Below are positions 33,924 to 44,069 of a DNA stretch of 64,000 bases, piece by piece (position 1 is the first letter of the stretch; each line of letters opens with the position of its first letter). Under the pieces are notes generated by a model, which worked only from the letters and a program-made list of their open reading frames with translations, was not told where the DNA came from and did no database searches. Made by a program: the position numbers and the translations under genes. Source of the DNA: Nostocales cyanobacterium (GTDB lineage Bacteria; Cyanobacteriota; Cyanobacteriia; Cyanobacteriales; Nostocaceae); NCBI GenBank assembly GCA_004292695.1, contig RDXV01000004.1, positions 1-64,000 on the forward strand. Direction: 5' to 3'.

Positions 33924-35498
33924 CTAATTCATGCCTTTTTTAATTAGTTCCTGAAAGCGTATATCTTCACGAATATCAACAAAATCTAAATCAGCGGCTG
34001 CCATTTTGGCAAATTCTCTAGGTTTGAGATTAATTGCTTGCTCTAAATTTTTGAGAGCTTGTTCTGTGTTACCTTGTGCGGCATAACAACAGGCTTTGTT
34101 ATACCAAGCGTAATGATCATCTACTTTAATTTTTAATGCCTGATCATAAGAATATATTGCTTCTTCAATTCTGCCTAAATCATCTAGTGCATTACCTCGA
34201 TTATTCCAGGCATAATGATCACGGGGTTGAATTTTTAAGGCTTGATCGTAGGATATAACAGCTTCTTCATTCTGTCCTAATTTTCTCAGAGAAATTCCTC
34301 GGTTATACCAAGAATAATGATCATCAGGGTTAATTTTCAATGCCTGGTTGTATGATATTACTGCTTCTTCATACCTGCCTAAGTTGCGTAAGGCAATACC
34401 GCGATTATTCCAAGCATAGGAATCTTGAGGATTGAATTTAATCGCTTGATTATATGATAATATCGCTTCTTCATTGCGCCCTAAATTCCTGAGTGCATTA
34501 CCTCGGTTGTACCAACAGTAAGAATGATTAGGTTGAAATTCTAGAGCTTTTTCATAACAAACAATTGCTTCTTGATCACGTCCTAAATTACGTAAAGCAT
34601 TGCCCCGATTATGCCAAGCATAATAATCATGGGGCTTAATTTTTATGGCTTGATTGTATGATAATATTGCTTCTTCGTTTCTGCCTAAACTCAATAAAGA
34701 ATTACCACGGTTATACCAGGTACAATTATCGTTTGGAGTGATTTTTAATTGTTGCTCATAAAATGTAATTGCTGTTTCATATTCATCAGCAGAATATAGT
34801 AAGTTACCCAATTCAAATAATAAGTTAGCTTTAGTAGTATCTGTTTGATGCTTGTCTGTGAGTAATTCTTGAATTTCTAGAACTTTCTCGATTTTCTGCT
34901 CAGGGGTGAGTGTGAGATATTTTTCATAGTCACCTTCTAAGACAAGACGACGAGATTCTTCAGCAACTAATTCTGGGGTTGTGGGTAATTCATATACTCC
35001 TGATCGCCAATCAAAAAAGTCTGGAGCGCGATGGATCAGATAATTTAGAGAAAATGAACGTAGTAAAAATACGAAACAGAAAGGAAAATCATCTCGAAAT
35101 CTTTCTCTTTGTTGATTGAGATGATTTAAGATTGGTGGAACTTTAGTTAAGTTAATAAATTGACCTTCTGTAATTTCTCCAAAGTTTCTTTTTTCATATT
35201 TATATAGTGAATATTCCAAACCTTTAATTATTAAAATATCAGTTTTTTCTTTTTGTAAAAAAGATTCTACTTGCTGATATAGTTTATCAATTGGTTCAAC
35301 TAAACGTAGAACTTTAATATTTTTGTGGGGCAGATCATGGGGAATTTGATTAATAAAATGATCTGATTCTACAGGATTGCATTGTACAAAGTATAAGCCA
35401 AATCCTATTTTTCTATCTAAAGCACAGAGTAAATCTTGATATATTTCTTGTGGATCTGGGGGTAAGTCATCATCCCAGTGACTATAAATAAGTGTCAT
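33924..35498 (-). CDS. TPR protein with an N-terminal P-loop-less ATPase-like domain
   Basis: A 524-residue protein. Residues 1-190 are the same domain as the 210-residue gene at 31789 (DDDLPPD, LRLVEPIDKLY, TDILIIKGLEYSLYKYEKRNFGEITE, FVFLLRSFSLNYLIHRAPDFFDWRSGVYEL). From about 215 on there are eight or so 34-residue tetratricopeptide repeats of the form AWxNRGNALRNLGRxEEAIxSYxQALKIxPxD. TPRs bind partner proteins. The layout (degenerate nucleotide-binding fold plus repeats) resembles sensor proteins of the STAND class. The likely partner is the AAA ATPase next door. Confidence 0.85.
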   Translation of the reverse strand: MTLIYSHWDDDLPPDPQEIYQDLLCALDRKIGFGLYFVQCNPVESDHFINQIPHDLPHKNIKVLRLVEPIDKLYQQVESFLQKEKTDILIIKGLEYSLYKYEKRNFGEITEGQFINLTKVPPILNHLNQQRERFRDDFPFCFVFLLRSFSLNYLIHRAPDFFDWRSGVYELPTTPELVAEESRRLVLEGDYEKYLTLTPEQKIEKVLEIQELLTDKHQTDTTKANLLFELGNLLYSADEYETAITFYEQQLKITPNDNCTWYNRGNSLLSLGRNEEAILSYNQAIKIKPHDYYAWHNRGNALRNLGRDQEAIVCYEKALEFQPNHSYCWYNRGNALRNLGRNEEAILSYNQAIKFNPQDSYAWNNRGIALRNLGRYEEAVISYNQALKINPDDHYSWYNRGISLRKLGQNEEAVISYDQALKIQPRDHYAWNNRGNALDDLGRIEEAIYSYDQALKIKVDDHYAWYNKACCYAAQGNTEQALKNLEQAINLKPREFAKMAAADLDFVDIREDIRFQELIKKGMN

Positions 35499-35851
35499 AT
35501 AGTTTATATACGTAGATGCTGTTATTTATATATGAAAAGTTATTATTTAATCATACTAAATTATTTTTGTGTTTGAGGTTAAAGGCTGCTGTATTATCAA
35601 GATATTTTGATTATTTTGCTGATGGTCAATATCATTAAAATGTAAAATTATCAATGATCAATTTTAATATTATAAATATTAATATTCTAAATGTTAATAT
35701 TCTAAATGTTAATCTATGAGTATTGTGGCATTTTTAAAAATTTGCAATAAATTGAGGTTTGGGGTTTGGTGAAAAACTCTTCATATATTTTTATTTTTCG
35801 AGTGCATCGGTATTATTGCTTGGTAGTATATTCCCTGATAATCTCCATAAT

Positions 35852-35966
35852 TCAGGACTTACGCAGAAGCAGTTATGGAATATTGAACTGCAAAGATCCC
35901 AAAGCACGCAAAGGCAAAAGGTTTTAATGAATATGGAGTTAAACGTTGATTGTGCGTAAGTCCTGA
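35852..35966. mobile_element. MITE with 14-bp perfect terminal inverted repeats
   Basis: TCAGGACTTACGCA at 35852-35865 and TGCGTAAGTCCTGA at 35953-35966 enclose 87 bp with no gene. AGGACTTACGCA is a common end of small non-autonomous elements in cyanobacteria. A lone copy of AGGACTTACGCAG occurs at 50138-50150. No clear target-site duplication is seen. Confidence 0.8.
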
Positions 35967-36006
35967 TGATTTAATTGCTCAGAATTATAATTTGATGATA
36001 ATTTTT

Positions 36007-36522
36007 CTAACCTTCGTCCTCCTCAGTCATACCAGGATTAATTAACGTAATATCGTATTCACTAGCATCTGTTTGTTCTGTTGGTTGAGAATTTTTTAAC
36101 AGATAATAAATAGCTCGGACATGAGGACCAAATATGATTTCGTCTTCATTTTTGAGGTCATGGGCGGCTGTTTTGCGTCCGTTGATCATCAAACCATTGG
36201 AGCTAGGTTTTCCTTTGGGATCGCCGTCAACAATGCGGTAATAGAAACCTGGGGTGTTACTTTTTCGTGGTAATCTAACTAGGGTGGCATGATGACGAGA
36301 AACGAATTGAGAAACAAGACGGATATCACATTTTTTATCCCTACCGATAGTATAGACGGGATTATTTAAAGGACGTTCTTTCCTGCCTTGATCGTCTTCA
36401 ATTATAAGGAGATGGTTTTCACTCAGTTCAGCTGACATTGAAAGATGGTTGTTGTTGTTGTTTAAATTATGGGAACTTTGATTTTCAGATACAAAAATTT
36501 GCTTGCTGTTGTTGTTGACCAT
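36007..36522 (-). CDS. FHA domain protein
   Basis: A phosphothreonine-binding forkhead-associated protein. The FHA core is VYTIGRDKKCDIRLVSQFVSRHHATLVRL (Gly-Arg, Ser, His as binding residues) followed by DGDPKGKPSSNGLMINGRKT. An acidic tail follows. Two ATGs are possible: 36522 (with an Asn-rich leader of low complexity) and 36438 (MSAELSENHLLIIEDD, the form I think is native, 144 residues); the frame further up to 36549 has only a TTG. FHA proteins of this size usually read kinase outputs. The nearest kinase-like gene is the fragment at 60.2 kb, too far to link. Confidence 0.9.
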   Translation of the reverse strand: MVNNNSKQIFVSENQSSHNLNNNNNHLSMSAELSENHLLIIEDDQGRKERPLNNPVYTIGRDKKCDIRLVSQFVSRHHATLVRLPRKSNTPGFYYRIVDGDPKGKPSSNGLMINGRKTAAHDLKNEDEIIFGPHVRAIYYLLKNSQPTEQTDASEYDITLINPGMTEEDEG

Positions 36523-37021
36523 GTTGCAGATAAATTTTGTGATATTCAATTTAATAAACTCGAAAATTACATATTATTAAATTGGATATAAGTATACTGG
36601 TAGGCGTGGCTTTGATTTCAGGTTTTACAACTTTTAGATTTACCTTTGGTCAACGAATCACTACTTAATAGATTTTAGACTTCTGAGCAAAAATAGGTAT
36701 ATTCTGTCAAGAAGTGCTAATTAAGTTCATGATGATAATTCAAGAGTCAGAAGTCAGATTATTTTGATCAATCAATAGATTACCAAATAATGATGGTTTT
36801 GATATCTGTGATTTTGCTGACTGCTGACAACTGAATACTTATATTAAATGTTTGCTGTTACTGGCAAGGTATGTGATCACATTTTTCTGTGACTGATAGT
36901 GCTGGAACTATCAATTTACCATTGACGGTAATGGTGGATGTTTGGTTTTAAGAATGCTTAATTAGATACTTTTGGCGATCTAATCTATCAAATTTACTTA
37001 ATTTACCTCCTAGTAATAATT
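36523..37021. other. Intergenic stretch upstream of the FHA gene
   Basis: No gene is seen. It is AT-rich and holds no repeat that I can relate to others in the window. Confidence 0.5.
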
Positions 37022-39421
37022 TTAATGCTGATGAGTAAAACTTCGCAATAAGACTGAGTTTGTTACCACACTCACTGAGCTAAAAGCCATGAGTGCAGCA
37101 GCACTAGATGGACTAAGAACGAAGTTAAAATTAGGTAGTAAAACCCCAGCGGCTAAGGGAATACCGATAGTGTTGTAAGCAAAAGCCCAGAATAAGTTTT
37201 GACGTATTTTCCCAAATGTAGCACGACTAAGTTGAATTGCTGCTACTACATCGCTAAGTGAATCACGCATTAAGATGATTTCGGCGGTTTCCATTGCTAC
37301 GTCTGTGCCTGAATGTAAGGCTATGCCGACATCTGCCTGAGATAGTGCGGGAGCGTCGTTGATACCGTCCCCTACCATAGCGATGATAGATGGGGTGGTG
37401 TTTGCTGATGTTTGTAAATATTGGATGGTGCTGGCTTTTTTGGCTGGGGGGATACCTGCTATGACGTTGGTTTGCTCTAGTCCTAGTTGTTGGGCGATCG
37501 CGTTGGCTGCTTCTGCTCTGTCACCACTTAATAACATGACTCGCAAGCCCATATTTTGTAATTGTTCTACTGTAGTTTTAGCTTCTGTTCTCAGGGTGTC
37601 ACTGACGGCGATGACTCCAACTAAGGTATCTTCTATGGCGATATTAATGACTGTTTTACCTGCTGCGGCTAGGGTTTCTATCTGTGCTTGGGCGGTGTCA
37701 CTAATTGTAATTCCGTGCCAGTTTAACCATTCTCTATTTCCTAACAGGATAGTTTTGTGATCCACTACGGCGGATACTCCCATTCCTGGTTCGGTGTGAA
37801 ATTGTTCTGCGTTGGGAATAGATAGGTTTTGTGTTGTGGCTGCTTGGTTGATGGCTGTGGCCAGGGGATGATAAGTACCGCTTTCGACGGCGGCGGCTAG
37901 TTGTAAAAGGGCTGATTTTTCTATGTCTGTAAATAATAAATAGTCGGTAATTTGGGGTTTGCCTGTGGTGAGAGTGCCGGTTTTGTCAAAGACGATGGTG
38001 TTTAATTTGTGGACTTTTTCTAATACGTCTCCGCCTTTGATCAATAACCCTTGTTCTGCACCTATTCCAGTACCTACTAATATGGCTGTGGGTGTGGCTA
38101 GTCCTAATGCACAGGGACAGGCTACTACCATGACGGCGATCGCCAATTTTAAACTTATTAATATTCCTGAGTTGTCTATTTTGTCTATTGTGGCGACTTG
38201 CTGGTGTACTCCATGACTGAGCATTTCCATGGTGGTGGTAGAGATGTTAACCTCTGGCCAAATATGAGTTCCCCAGAAGTACCAAAATACAAATGTCAAT
38301 AAAGAAGCAGTTAAGACAAAGTATGTAAAGTAACCTGCTACTGTATCCGCTAATTTCTGTACTGGTGCTTTTCGAGTTTGGGCAGCTTCTACTAGGGCGA
38401 CAATTTGGGCTAATGTGGTGTCATTTCCGGTTCTGGTAGCTTGGATGGCGATCGCCCCAGACTGGTTAATTGTACCAGCGGCGACATGATCTCCCGGTTG
38501 TTTGATTACTGGTACTGCTTCCCCGGTTAACATGGACTCATCTACAGTAGTTTGTCCATACTTAACTTCTCCATCTACGGGAATTTTATCCCCTGGTAAA
38601 ACCTGTAACCATTCACCCACTTTCACCTGTTCGGCGGGTATTTCGATCACATTTGCCCCAGCAATGTATTTCTGTGAGTCTGGGTTAATAATTAATTTAG
38701 CTATTTGTGGTTGCAGGGCTAATAATTCCCGAAATGCTGATGCGGCTTTACTTCTGGCTTGTTTTTCTAAGGTTCTTCCCAAGAGAATAAACCCTAACAT
38801 CATCACTGGTTCATCAAAAAAGCATTCCCAACCCATTTGGGGAAATAATAAAGCTATCAAGCTGGCAGTATAAGCGGTGAGTGTTCCCAAACTCACCAAG
38901 GTATTCATATTTGGCGCACCCCGTCGCCAACCTAACCAACCGTCTTTAATAATGGGAAGTCCGGGAATAAGTAAGGCTACTGTTGCTAGTCCACAATGAA
39001 ACCAGATGTTATTTAAAATGGGAAGATGATTACCAAAATGACCAATACCGGAAAATAACAATAATACAAAGGCAATTATTAACTGTCTCAAGGCCTCTTG
39101 CATTTCCTGGTGTTGTCTGACTTCTGGATCAAGTCGCTTTTGATCACTTTGGCTGTTAGCTGTGCGAAGTTGAGTAGGAAAACCCGTAGCGGTTAATGTT
39201 TGTGCTAATGCTTGTGCGTCTACTGTGCCAACTTCTGCTTCCACAACTGCCACTTCTGTAGCTAGGTTAACACAGATATTTTTCAGGTTGGGGTTTTGGC
39301 TGAGTTGTCTTTCTACTGCTTTAACACATCCAGCGCATTTCATACCCCCGACATCTAAAATTATTTTTTCTGTAATTGGGGTATTTTCTGGTATTTTTTG
39401 AGTTTCTGGGACAAGTTGCAT
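37022..39421 (-). CDS. Copper-type P1B ATPase (CtaA/PacS family)
   Basis: A 799-residue heavy-metal transporting P-type ATPase. The N-terminal HMA domain has GGMKCAGCVKAVERQL (CxxC at 29-32). Eight predicted membrane helices include the CPC motif in VVACPCALGLATPTAI near residue 434. The phosphorylation motif DKTGTLT is near 478, TGEAVPV lies in the actuator domain and GDGINDAPAL in the hinge. The CAGCV-type HMA and the CPC motif fit the copper ATPases that feed plastocyanin and cytochrome oxidase; I lean to CtaA, the cytoplasmic-membrane member, on the HMA sequence, but PacS cannot be excluded. Single gene. Confidence 0.9.
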   Translation of the reverse strand: MQLVPETQKIPENTPITEKIILDVGGMKCAGCVKAVERQLSQNPNLKNICVNLATEVAVVEAEVGTVDAQALAQTLTATGFPTQLRTANSQSDQKRLDPEVRQHQEMQEALRQLIIAFVLLLFSGIGHFGNHLPILNNIWFHCGLATVALLIPGLPIIKDGWLGWRRGAPNMNTLVSLGTLTAYTASLIALLFPQMGWECFFDEPVMMLGFILLGRTLEKQARSKAASAFRELLALQPQIAKLIINPDSQKYIAGANVIEIPAEQVKVGEWLQVLPGDKIPVDGEVKYGQTTVDESMLTGEAVPVIKQPGDHVAAGTINQSGAIAIQATRTGNDTTLAQIVALVEAAQTRKAPVQKLADTVAGYFTYFVLTASLLTFVFWYFWGTHIWPEVNISTTTMEMLSHGVHQQVATIDKIDNSGILISLKLAIAVMVVACPCALGLATPTAILVGTGIGAEQGLLIKGGDVLEKVHKLNTIVFDKTGTLTTGKPQITDYLLFTDIEKSALLQLAAAVESGTYHPLATAINQAATTQNLSIPNAEQFHTEPGMGVSAVVDHKTILLGNREWLNWHGITISDTAQAQIETLAAAGKTVINIAIEDTLVGVIAVSDTLRTEAKTTVEQLQNMGLRVMLLSGDRAEAANAIAQQLGLEQTNVIAGIPPAKKASTIQYLQTSANTTPSIIAMVGDGINDAPALSQADVGIALHSGTDVAMETAEIILMRDSLSDVVAAIQLSRATFGKIRQNLFWAFAYNTIGIPLAAGVLLPNFNFVLSPSSAAALMAFSSVSVVTNSVLLRSFTHQH

Positions 39422-39549
39422 AAGATGTAGTTAACTTAGCTACGAAAATTTGAATATGTTATTTAATGCCTGACAACAGACATTTCTTTTTTCAGGTTAG
39501 GCGAAATCTGCAACTATGACCAACTGTAAATGATATTAAGTTTTTTAAT

Positions 39550-39729
39550 TTATTTGCGACTACGGTTTACATAGATGACATAAATTAATGCTAATGCCTG
39601 AAGGGGCATGAAAGCTATGATACTTTTTAAAAGATAGTGGGTTTCTAAGTTGGACATGGCACTAAAATAACCACAGCCAATTAATAGTAAAATTCCCCAG
39701 GTAATTTGTTTATTTTTAATGGTGATCAT
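39550..39729 (-). CDS. Small two-helix membrane protein, 59 residues
   Basis: Translated from ATG 39729: MITIKNKQITWGILLLIGCG, then a short loop (SAMSNLETHYLLKS), then IIAFMPLQALALIYVIYV and a basic end NRSRK. Two hydrophobic helices joined by a short loop and a positive C-terminus are convincing for a real small membrane protein. It lies 91 bp after the DUF2752 gene on the same strand, and TM2-domain genes follow upstream, so it may belong with that group of small membrane proteins. No function known. Confidence 0.6.
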   Translation of the reverse strand: MITIKNKQITWGILLLIGCGYFSAMSNLETHYLLKSIIAFMPLQALALIYVIYVNRSRK

Positions 39730-39819
39730 GAAAGTATAGTTTTGATTTACTAGATAATTATTGAAGTTATCAATTCTTGATGATTGGATAGGAAAATTCA
39801 GGATGTCCTGAAATTTTTT

Positions 39820-40314
39820 TTAAAAGTATCCAGACATTTCCGAAATTGTTTTAAATAGTGGCGAATGGATGAATGAAAGGGTTAATTCTCCTGTTTTTGA
39901 AAGTAAGTAAATCTGTGTACAGTAATTAATCAAAATCATACACAATCCCATAATTTGTATTTTTTTACTTGTGATTATTTGCCAATAAAATGCTTTTATG
40001 GAACTGTTTAAAATAAGTTCCAGTGTTACGTGAACTGCGGTAATGATAAAGCCAAAAAATAACAAAGGTCCAAATAAGTTTTCTGTGATTGCTTGGTGAA
40101 AATCTCCTCTAGCTATAGCCATAAAAGAACTTGTCATACCACAGGTTGGACAGGGAATACCTGTAAAGTGTTTAATTGGACAAACTAAAAATTGCAGTTG
40201 ATAACCTTTGTTATACAAATAAGTACCAAATATAGGGGTACTGGAAAATCCCAATATACCCCAACGGACTAATTTACCATGATATGAAAGCTGATTGTGA
40301 GATATTTTAAACAC
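39820..40314 (-). CDS. DUF2752 membrane protein
   Basis: 164 residues. The diagnostic motif is CPIKHFTGIPCPTCGMTSSFMAIARGDF, with conserved cysteines of the CPxCG kind. Further hydrophobic segments include LLFFGFIITAVHVTLELIL and IQIMGLCMILINYCTQIYLL. DUF2752 proteins are small membrane proteins of unknown function, often next to TM2-domain genes, as here (40377 and 40857). The start is GTG 40314. Confidence 0.9.
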   Translation of the reverse strand: MFKISHNQLSYHGKLVRWGILGFSSTPIFGTYLYNKGYQLQFLVCPIKHFTGIPCPTCGMTSSFMAIARGDFHQAITENLFGPLLFFGFIITAVHVTLELILNSSIKAFYWQIITSKKIQIMGLCMILINYCTQIYLLSKTGELTLSFIHSPLFKTISEMSGYF

Positions 40315-40376
40315 GGATATGACAAAAGATTTAATAACACAACTTTCATTTTAATCAATTCAATCAATATTGATGA

Positions 40377-40643
40377 TTAAAACCAACCTTTTTTATTAGC
40401 AATGTAGGTATTCAAAAATTCATCATCGCTTTTTGTCAGATAAATTATACCCTCTGCTAAACCAATTACACCCATGACAAAACCGCCTATTCCGCAGGTG
40501 AGAAGTGATACTAAAAGCATGATCACACCTTCTTTAGTGTAACCGAGAATAAACTTATGTACGCCCAAAGCACCCAAAAGAATAGCACATATACCTGCTA
40601 AGACTTTTTTGTTGCTGGTATCACTAGGATTGATGTTAGACAT
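40377..40643 (-). CDS. TM2 domain protein (1)
   Basis: 88 residues; two membrane helices, KKVLAGICAILLGALGVHKFILGYT and MLLVSLLTCGIGGFVMGVIGLAEGIIYL, with the conserved HKF turn of the TM2 domain. It ends in NKKGWF, as does the paralogue at 40857 (NKQGWF). Function unknown. It is 62 bp upstream of the DUF2752 gene. Confidence 0.9.
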   Translation of the reverse strand: MSNINPSDTSNKKVLAGICAILLGALGVHKFILGYTKEGVIMLLVSLLTCGIGGFVMGVIGLAEGIIYLTKSDDEFLNTYIANKKGWF

Positions 40644-40856
40644 GATTACAACTACTCCTAAAAGATATATAGAATTGTTAATCTGTGTCCAAATATAGAC
40701 GACAAGATTAACTGACTATAAGTTTTTGCCGATAGTTTACGTTGTAATAATAACCTAACACTTACATAGGTTTGTCAATTTTAACAAATTATAAAGAAAC
40801 TTTTAAGTTGGTGTTGGTGATTACAAAGTATAGGAGAATACAAATTACCTGAATTA

Positions 40857-41132
40857 CTAAAACCAGCCTTGTTTGTTAATAAAGTATGTTTTTACAAATT
40901 CTTCGTGATTTTTATTTAGGTAAATCATCCCTTCAATTAAACCTACTAACTGCATTAATATTAATGTGAATCCATAGGTTAAAGAACCACCAACAATGGA
41001 AATTACTAACATAATAAAACCTTCGGGAGCATAACCAAGGATAAATTTATGTAGTCCAAAACCACCCATGAGAATGCCACAGTAACCTGCTAAAAGTTGC
41101 TTTTTGGCGTAAGATTGATTAACATTTTTCAT
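40857..41132 (-). CDS. TM2 domain protein (2)
   Basis: 91 residues, a paralogue of the 40377 gene: KKQLLAGYCGILMGGFGLHKFILGYAPEGFIML and a second helix TYGFTLILMQLVGLIEGMIYL. The two genes are tandem and 213 bp apart, so they arose by duplication. The second helix differs most (the CGIGG segment is replaced by GGSLTYG). Function unknown. Confidence 0.9.
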   Translation of the reverse strand: MKNVNQSYAKKQLLAGYCGILMGGFGLHKFILGYAPEGFIMLVISIVGGSLTYGFTLILMQLVGLIEGMIYLNKNHEEFVKTYFINKQGWF

Positions 41133-41827
41133 TTTTTCTACTCCTGAATTTATAGGTTTTTAATTTATTGACTTGGCGTATCTATAGCTGAATTAACCAT
41201 AATTTCCTATTGTGGAAATATGGAGCAAAATTTAGTGATGATGAATTTATATCAACTAAATACTAGGTAAATTTTTTACCATCTTTGGTATTAAAAAGGC
41301 TCAAGTTTATGTATGGGAATATTGCCTACTGGCAGAAATTATCTAAGTTTTAGGTTGGGTTGATGTATTCAGCACCTTGTTAATGAATTTATTGGTGTAC
41401 CATTTATCAGGATGGTGGTTAATTTTAGTATTTGGCAGCATTAGCTACATCAAATAGTATTTACAGGTAGATACTGTAATTTCCGGACTTTTTGAATTTC
41501 CTGGTAACGTGTGAGATATATTGTTTATATAAGTTTTCAGACTGATAGTAAATTGATATGAAACTGTATAGATGATGATTTTAATAACTAAAGGCAATTA
41601 AACAGACAGTGATATTAGTGATGTGGTAATTTTTGTTCTGTACAATCTCATATACAATTTACTGAAAACAAAGATACTGACCTGTATTAATCTGAATTAA
41701 TTAATGGAGATTTAGATCAAAAAAATACAGGCTTTGTCATTGTTTGATAAGTGTAGGATTTGGTCTTTAGGTGTGTTTATTTGATTTAATCAAATGTTAT
41801 TGATTTTTGCATCCGTAGTTGTCAGTT
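41133..41827. other. 695-bp stretch without a gene
   Basis: AT-rich; no supported frame on either strand and no tandem repeat. The promoter of the CPBP gene does not lie here (that gene starts at 43396). Confidence 0.5.
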
Positions 41828-43396
41828 CTAATTATTGCTGCTGCCTAAAATAAACAAGCTCAATAGTGTGCCACTATTCCAGAGACTGTGAAGGAGCATG
41901 GGGGCGAGGAGGTTACGCGATCGCGTGTAAACTATTCCTAAGATCATGCCTAATGCTGTGAGTGGTAATATTTCCGATAAGCTGAGGTGAGCTATGGCAA
42001 ATATTAAACTGCTGAGGAGAATAGACACTGAAACGGGAACATAGCGAGTTAAGGAGGGTAATAAGAAACCTCGAAAGAGGAATTCTTCAAAAAATGGTGC
42101 AGCTATGGCGGCGGTAAAGAAGAACATTAATAAGGCGATGTTGTCTTTACTTTCTAAGACTAACTGTAACAGTGGGTTACTACCACCTTGTCCTTGCCAG
42201 AGTTTTTGATTTACTAGGGATACTATGACTACTATGGGTAAAGCTGTACAGTAACCGCCTATTCCCCAGAGTAACCATTTGCTGAAAAGACGGAATTTAA
42301 ACCAGTCTTCTGGGAGGGGAAAATAACGCTTGATGGAAAAATACAGGACTAGGAAAGCTCCTAAAGCTACCATCGTATAACTGACTAAGACGGAAAATGC
42401 TTGAATACGAGCATTGTCTGAAGACTTGGGAAGGGGAATAAAACTAAGTATTTCGGGTATAAATACTTGTCCCATTAATAAAAATCCTAGTACAAATACT
42501 TGGATGATGACATCTGCATTCCAGGGAGTTGTCCAAGGTTTATCAGCGTTTGTAGCTAAAATAGATTCTCTACCTTTGAGTAAAAGCTGAATAATGAAAC
42601 CTACCAAGAGAATGACCCCAATAAATGCTGTTATGCTGGGAATAATGGCAATTATGGCTAATTTCAGGATGGCATCGCTGGCGGTTGCTTGTTGTGAAGT
42701 TTGTATATCGCTTAAAGCGTCCTGTCGTTGTTGGAGTTGATATAACTGAGATAAGGCTGTGAAACGAAACCAACCTTCTAAGTTAGTGGTAATGAGTGTT
42801 TGAGCGTTGGGTAGTAACTGAGGTGAGTTACTCCAAAGTCCAGTTAAAACATTAGCAGTTGCGGTTAATTCTGATGTTGTGTTTACTTGACTCCAAGTGT
42901 TGAGGGCGGCGGCTGTGTCTCCTTGTTGAGTTTGTAAAATGCCCCAGCGCAGGTTTAATTCGTCTTGTAGTTTTTCTAGTTTGCTGATAGTTTTTTCAAT
43001 TTGTTCCTGTTGTGCTTGGAGTGGGTTTTGATCGGCAATGGGATCATTTAGTAGGGGTTGAGTGGGTGTAGTGGTTGTGATCTGTGGCGATCGCAATTTT
43101 TCTAATTGAGCTTCAGTTTGATTTAGGGTGTTCTTAACAGAATCTATAGCTTGTTGATATTGTTTAGAGGCATTTTCTAAAGAATTATCACCTAAAATAG
43201 CTCTTTGTAAAGCAATCAAATTTTCATCACTTTGATCCTCTGGTTGCCAAGCTTGGGCTTGAAGGACGATATTGGTTTGATAGAGTTCTAGACGACTTTG
43301 GAATTGTGGTTTTTGCCAACTAGCAAACAAAGACGCGCCCGAAAAAATCATTGCTAATATTGTTAGCCCAATTAAAACCAACCGTTTAAATGACAT
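41828..43396 (-). CDS. CPBP family intramembrane glutamic protease (Rce1-like)
   Basis: 522 residues. One N-terminal helix (VLIGLTILAMIFSGASLFASW) is followed by a long coiled, Gln-rich soluble region (about 50-230; TLNQTEAQLEKL, QEQIEKTISKLEKL), and then seven or so membrane helices with the CPBP motifs FFEEFLFRGF near 435 (the catalytic EE and R) and SLIFAIAHLSLSEILP (the His). CPBP proteins are type II CAAX-processing-like proteases. The long soluble domain is more common in cyanobacterial members. Single gene; the substrate is unknown. Confidence 0.88.
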   Translation of the reverse strand: MSFKRLVLIGLTILAMIFSGASLFASWQKPQFQSRLELYQTNIVLQAQAWQPEDQSDENLIALQRAILGDNSLENASKQYQQAIDSVKNTLNQTEAQLEKLRSPQITTTTPTQPLLNDPIADQNPLQAQQEQIEKTISKLEKLQDELNLRWGILQTQQGDTAAALNTWSQVNTTSELTATANVLTGLWSNSPQLLPNAQTLITTNLEGWFRFTALSQLYQLQQRQDALSDIQTSQQATASDAILKLAIIAIIPSITAFIGVILLVGFIIQLLLKGRESILATNADKPWTTPWNADVIIQVFVLGFLLMGQVFIPEILSFIPLPKSSDNARIQAFSVLVSYTMVALGAFLVLYFSIKRYFPLPEDWFKFRLFSKWLLWGIGGYCTALPIVVIVSLVNQKLWQGQGGSNPLLQLVLESKDNIALLMFFFTAAIAAPFFEEFLFRGFLLPSLTRYVPVSVSILLSSLIFAIAHLSLSEILPLTALGMILGIVYTRSRNLLAPMLLHSLWNSGTLLSLFILGSSNN

Positions 43397-44069
43397 TTAT
43401 CCACCTTTTACTTACCTGTGGGAGCGTGCGCCCCTTGCAAATTATAAGTTAATTGGCCATCTCTCTGTGTTTAGATTAGCCAGAATAGCCAGACTGTGTT
43501 AAATTACTGGCAACTAATTGTACTGTGTTTCTTGAGTGGGTAACTTAACTTGCCTAACTAAAGACTATTCACACATCAATCATTAGCCATCATATTAACC
43601 TTGAGGTTAGCCTTGAAATAATAGAGAAGATAACAAAAAAGATTCCGATGGCGATCGCCAGAATTTTAAGTTTTAAGTAACCATAAATTCATTCTCACTT
43701 GAGTTTTAAAAATGCACAACAGTTAGTTTGGAAGTGGAATAGTTTGAGTTAATCAGGCAACCAAAATAAACATCCTGAAAAACACAACTACACACAAAAA
43801 CAATGTTTGATAAAAAAGTCAAGTTTAACATTGTCATCAATCGGCTTTATTTGCTTATCATTGTTTATAGTTGGTAATTTAATTTGGTTACAGAACATCG
43901 TCGTAATAGCGAACAATTTTCCAAAAATTATCTAAATGGTTGACGATTTAGATATTAGTCTTTTGCAGTTAGAACAATCGGGAAAAATCAGAGATATAGC
44001 AGATCAATGGCTTAAATAAATGCCAATGTTTAGGAAATTTATTAATTATGCATAGCTGAATAAATGATC
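43397..44069. other. Intergenic stretch after the CPBP gene start
   Basis: No gene is seen; a HIP1-like GGCGATCGCC palindrome lies at about 43651-43660. Confidence 0.5.

Noticed and set aside
33924-35498. P-loop at the N-terminus of the TPR protein
   Set aside because: The position reads FVQCNPVESD with no GK[ST]; nucleotide binding there is doubtful.
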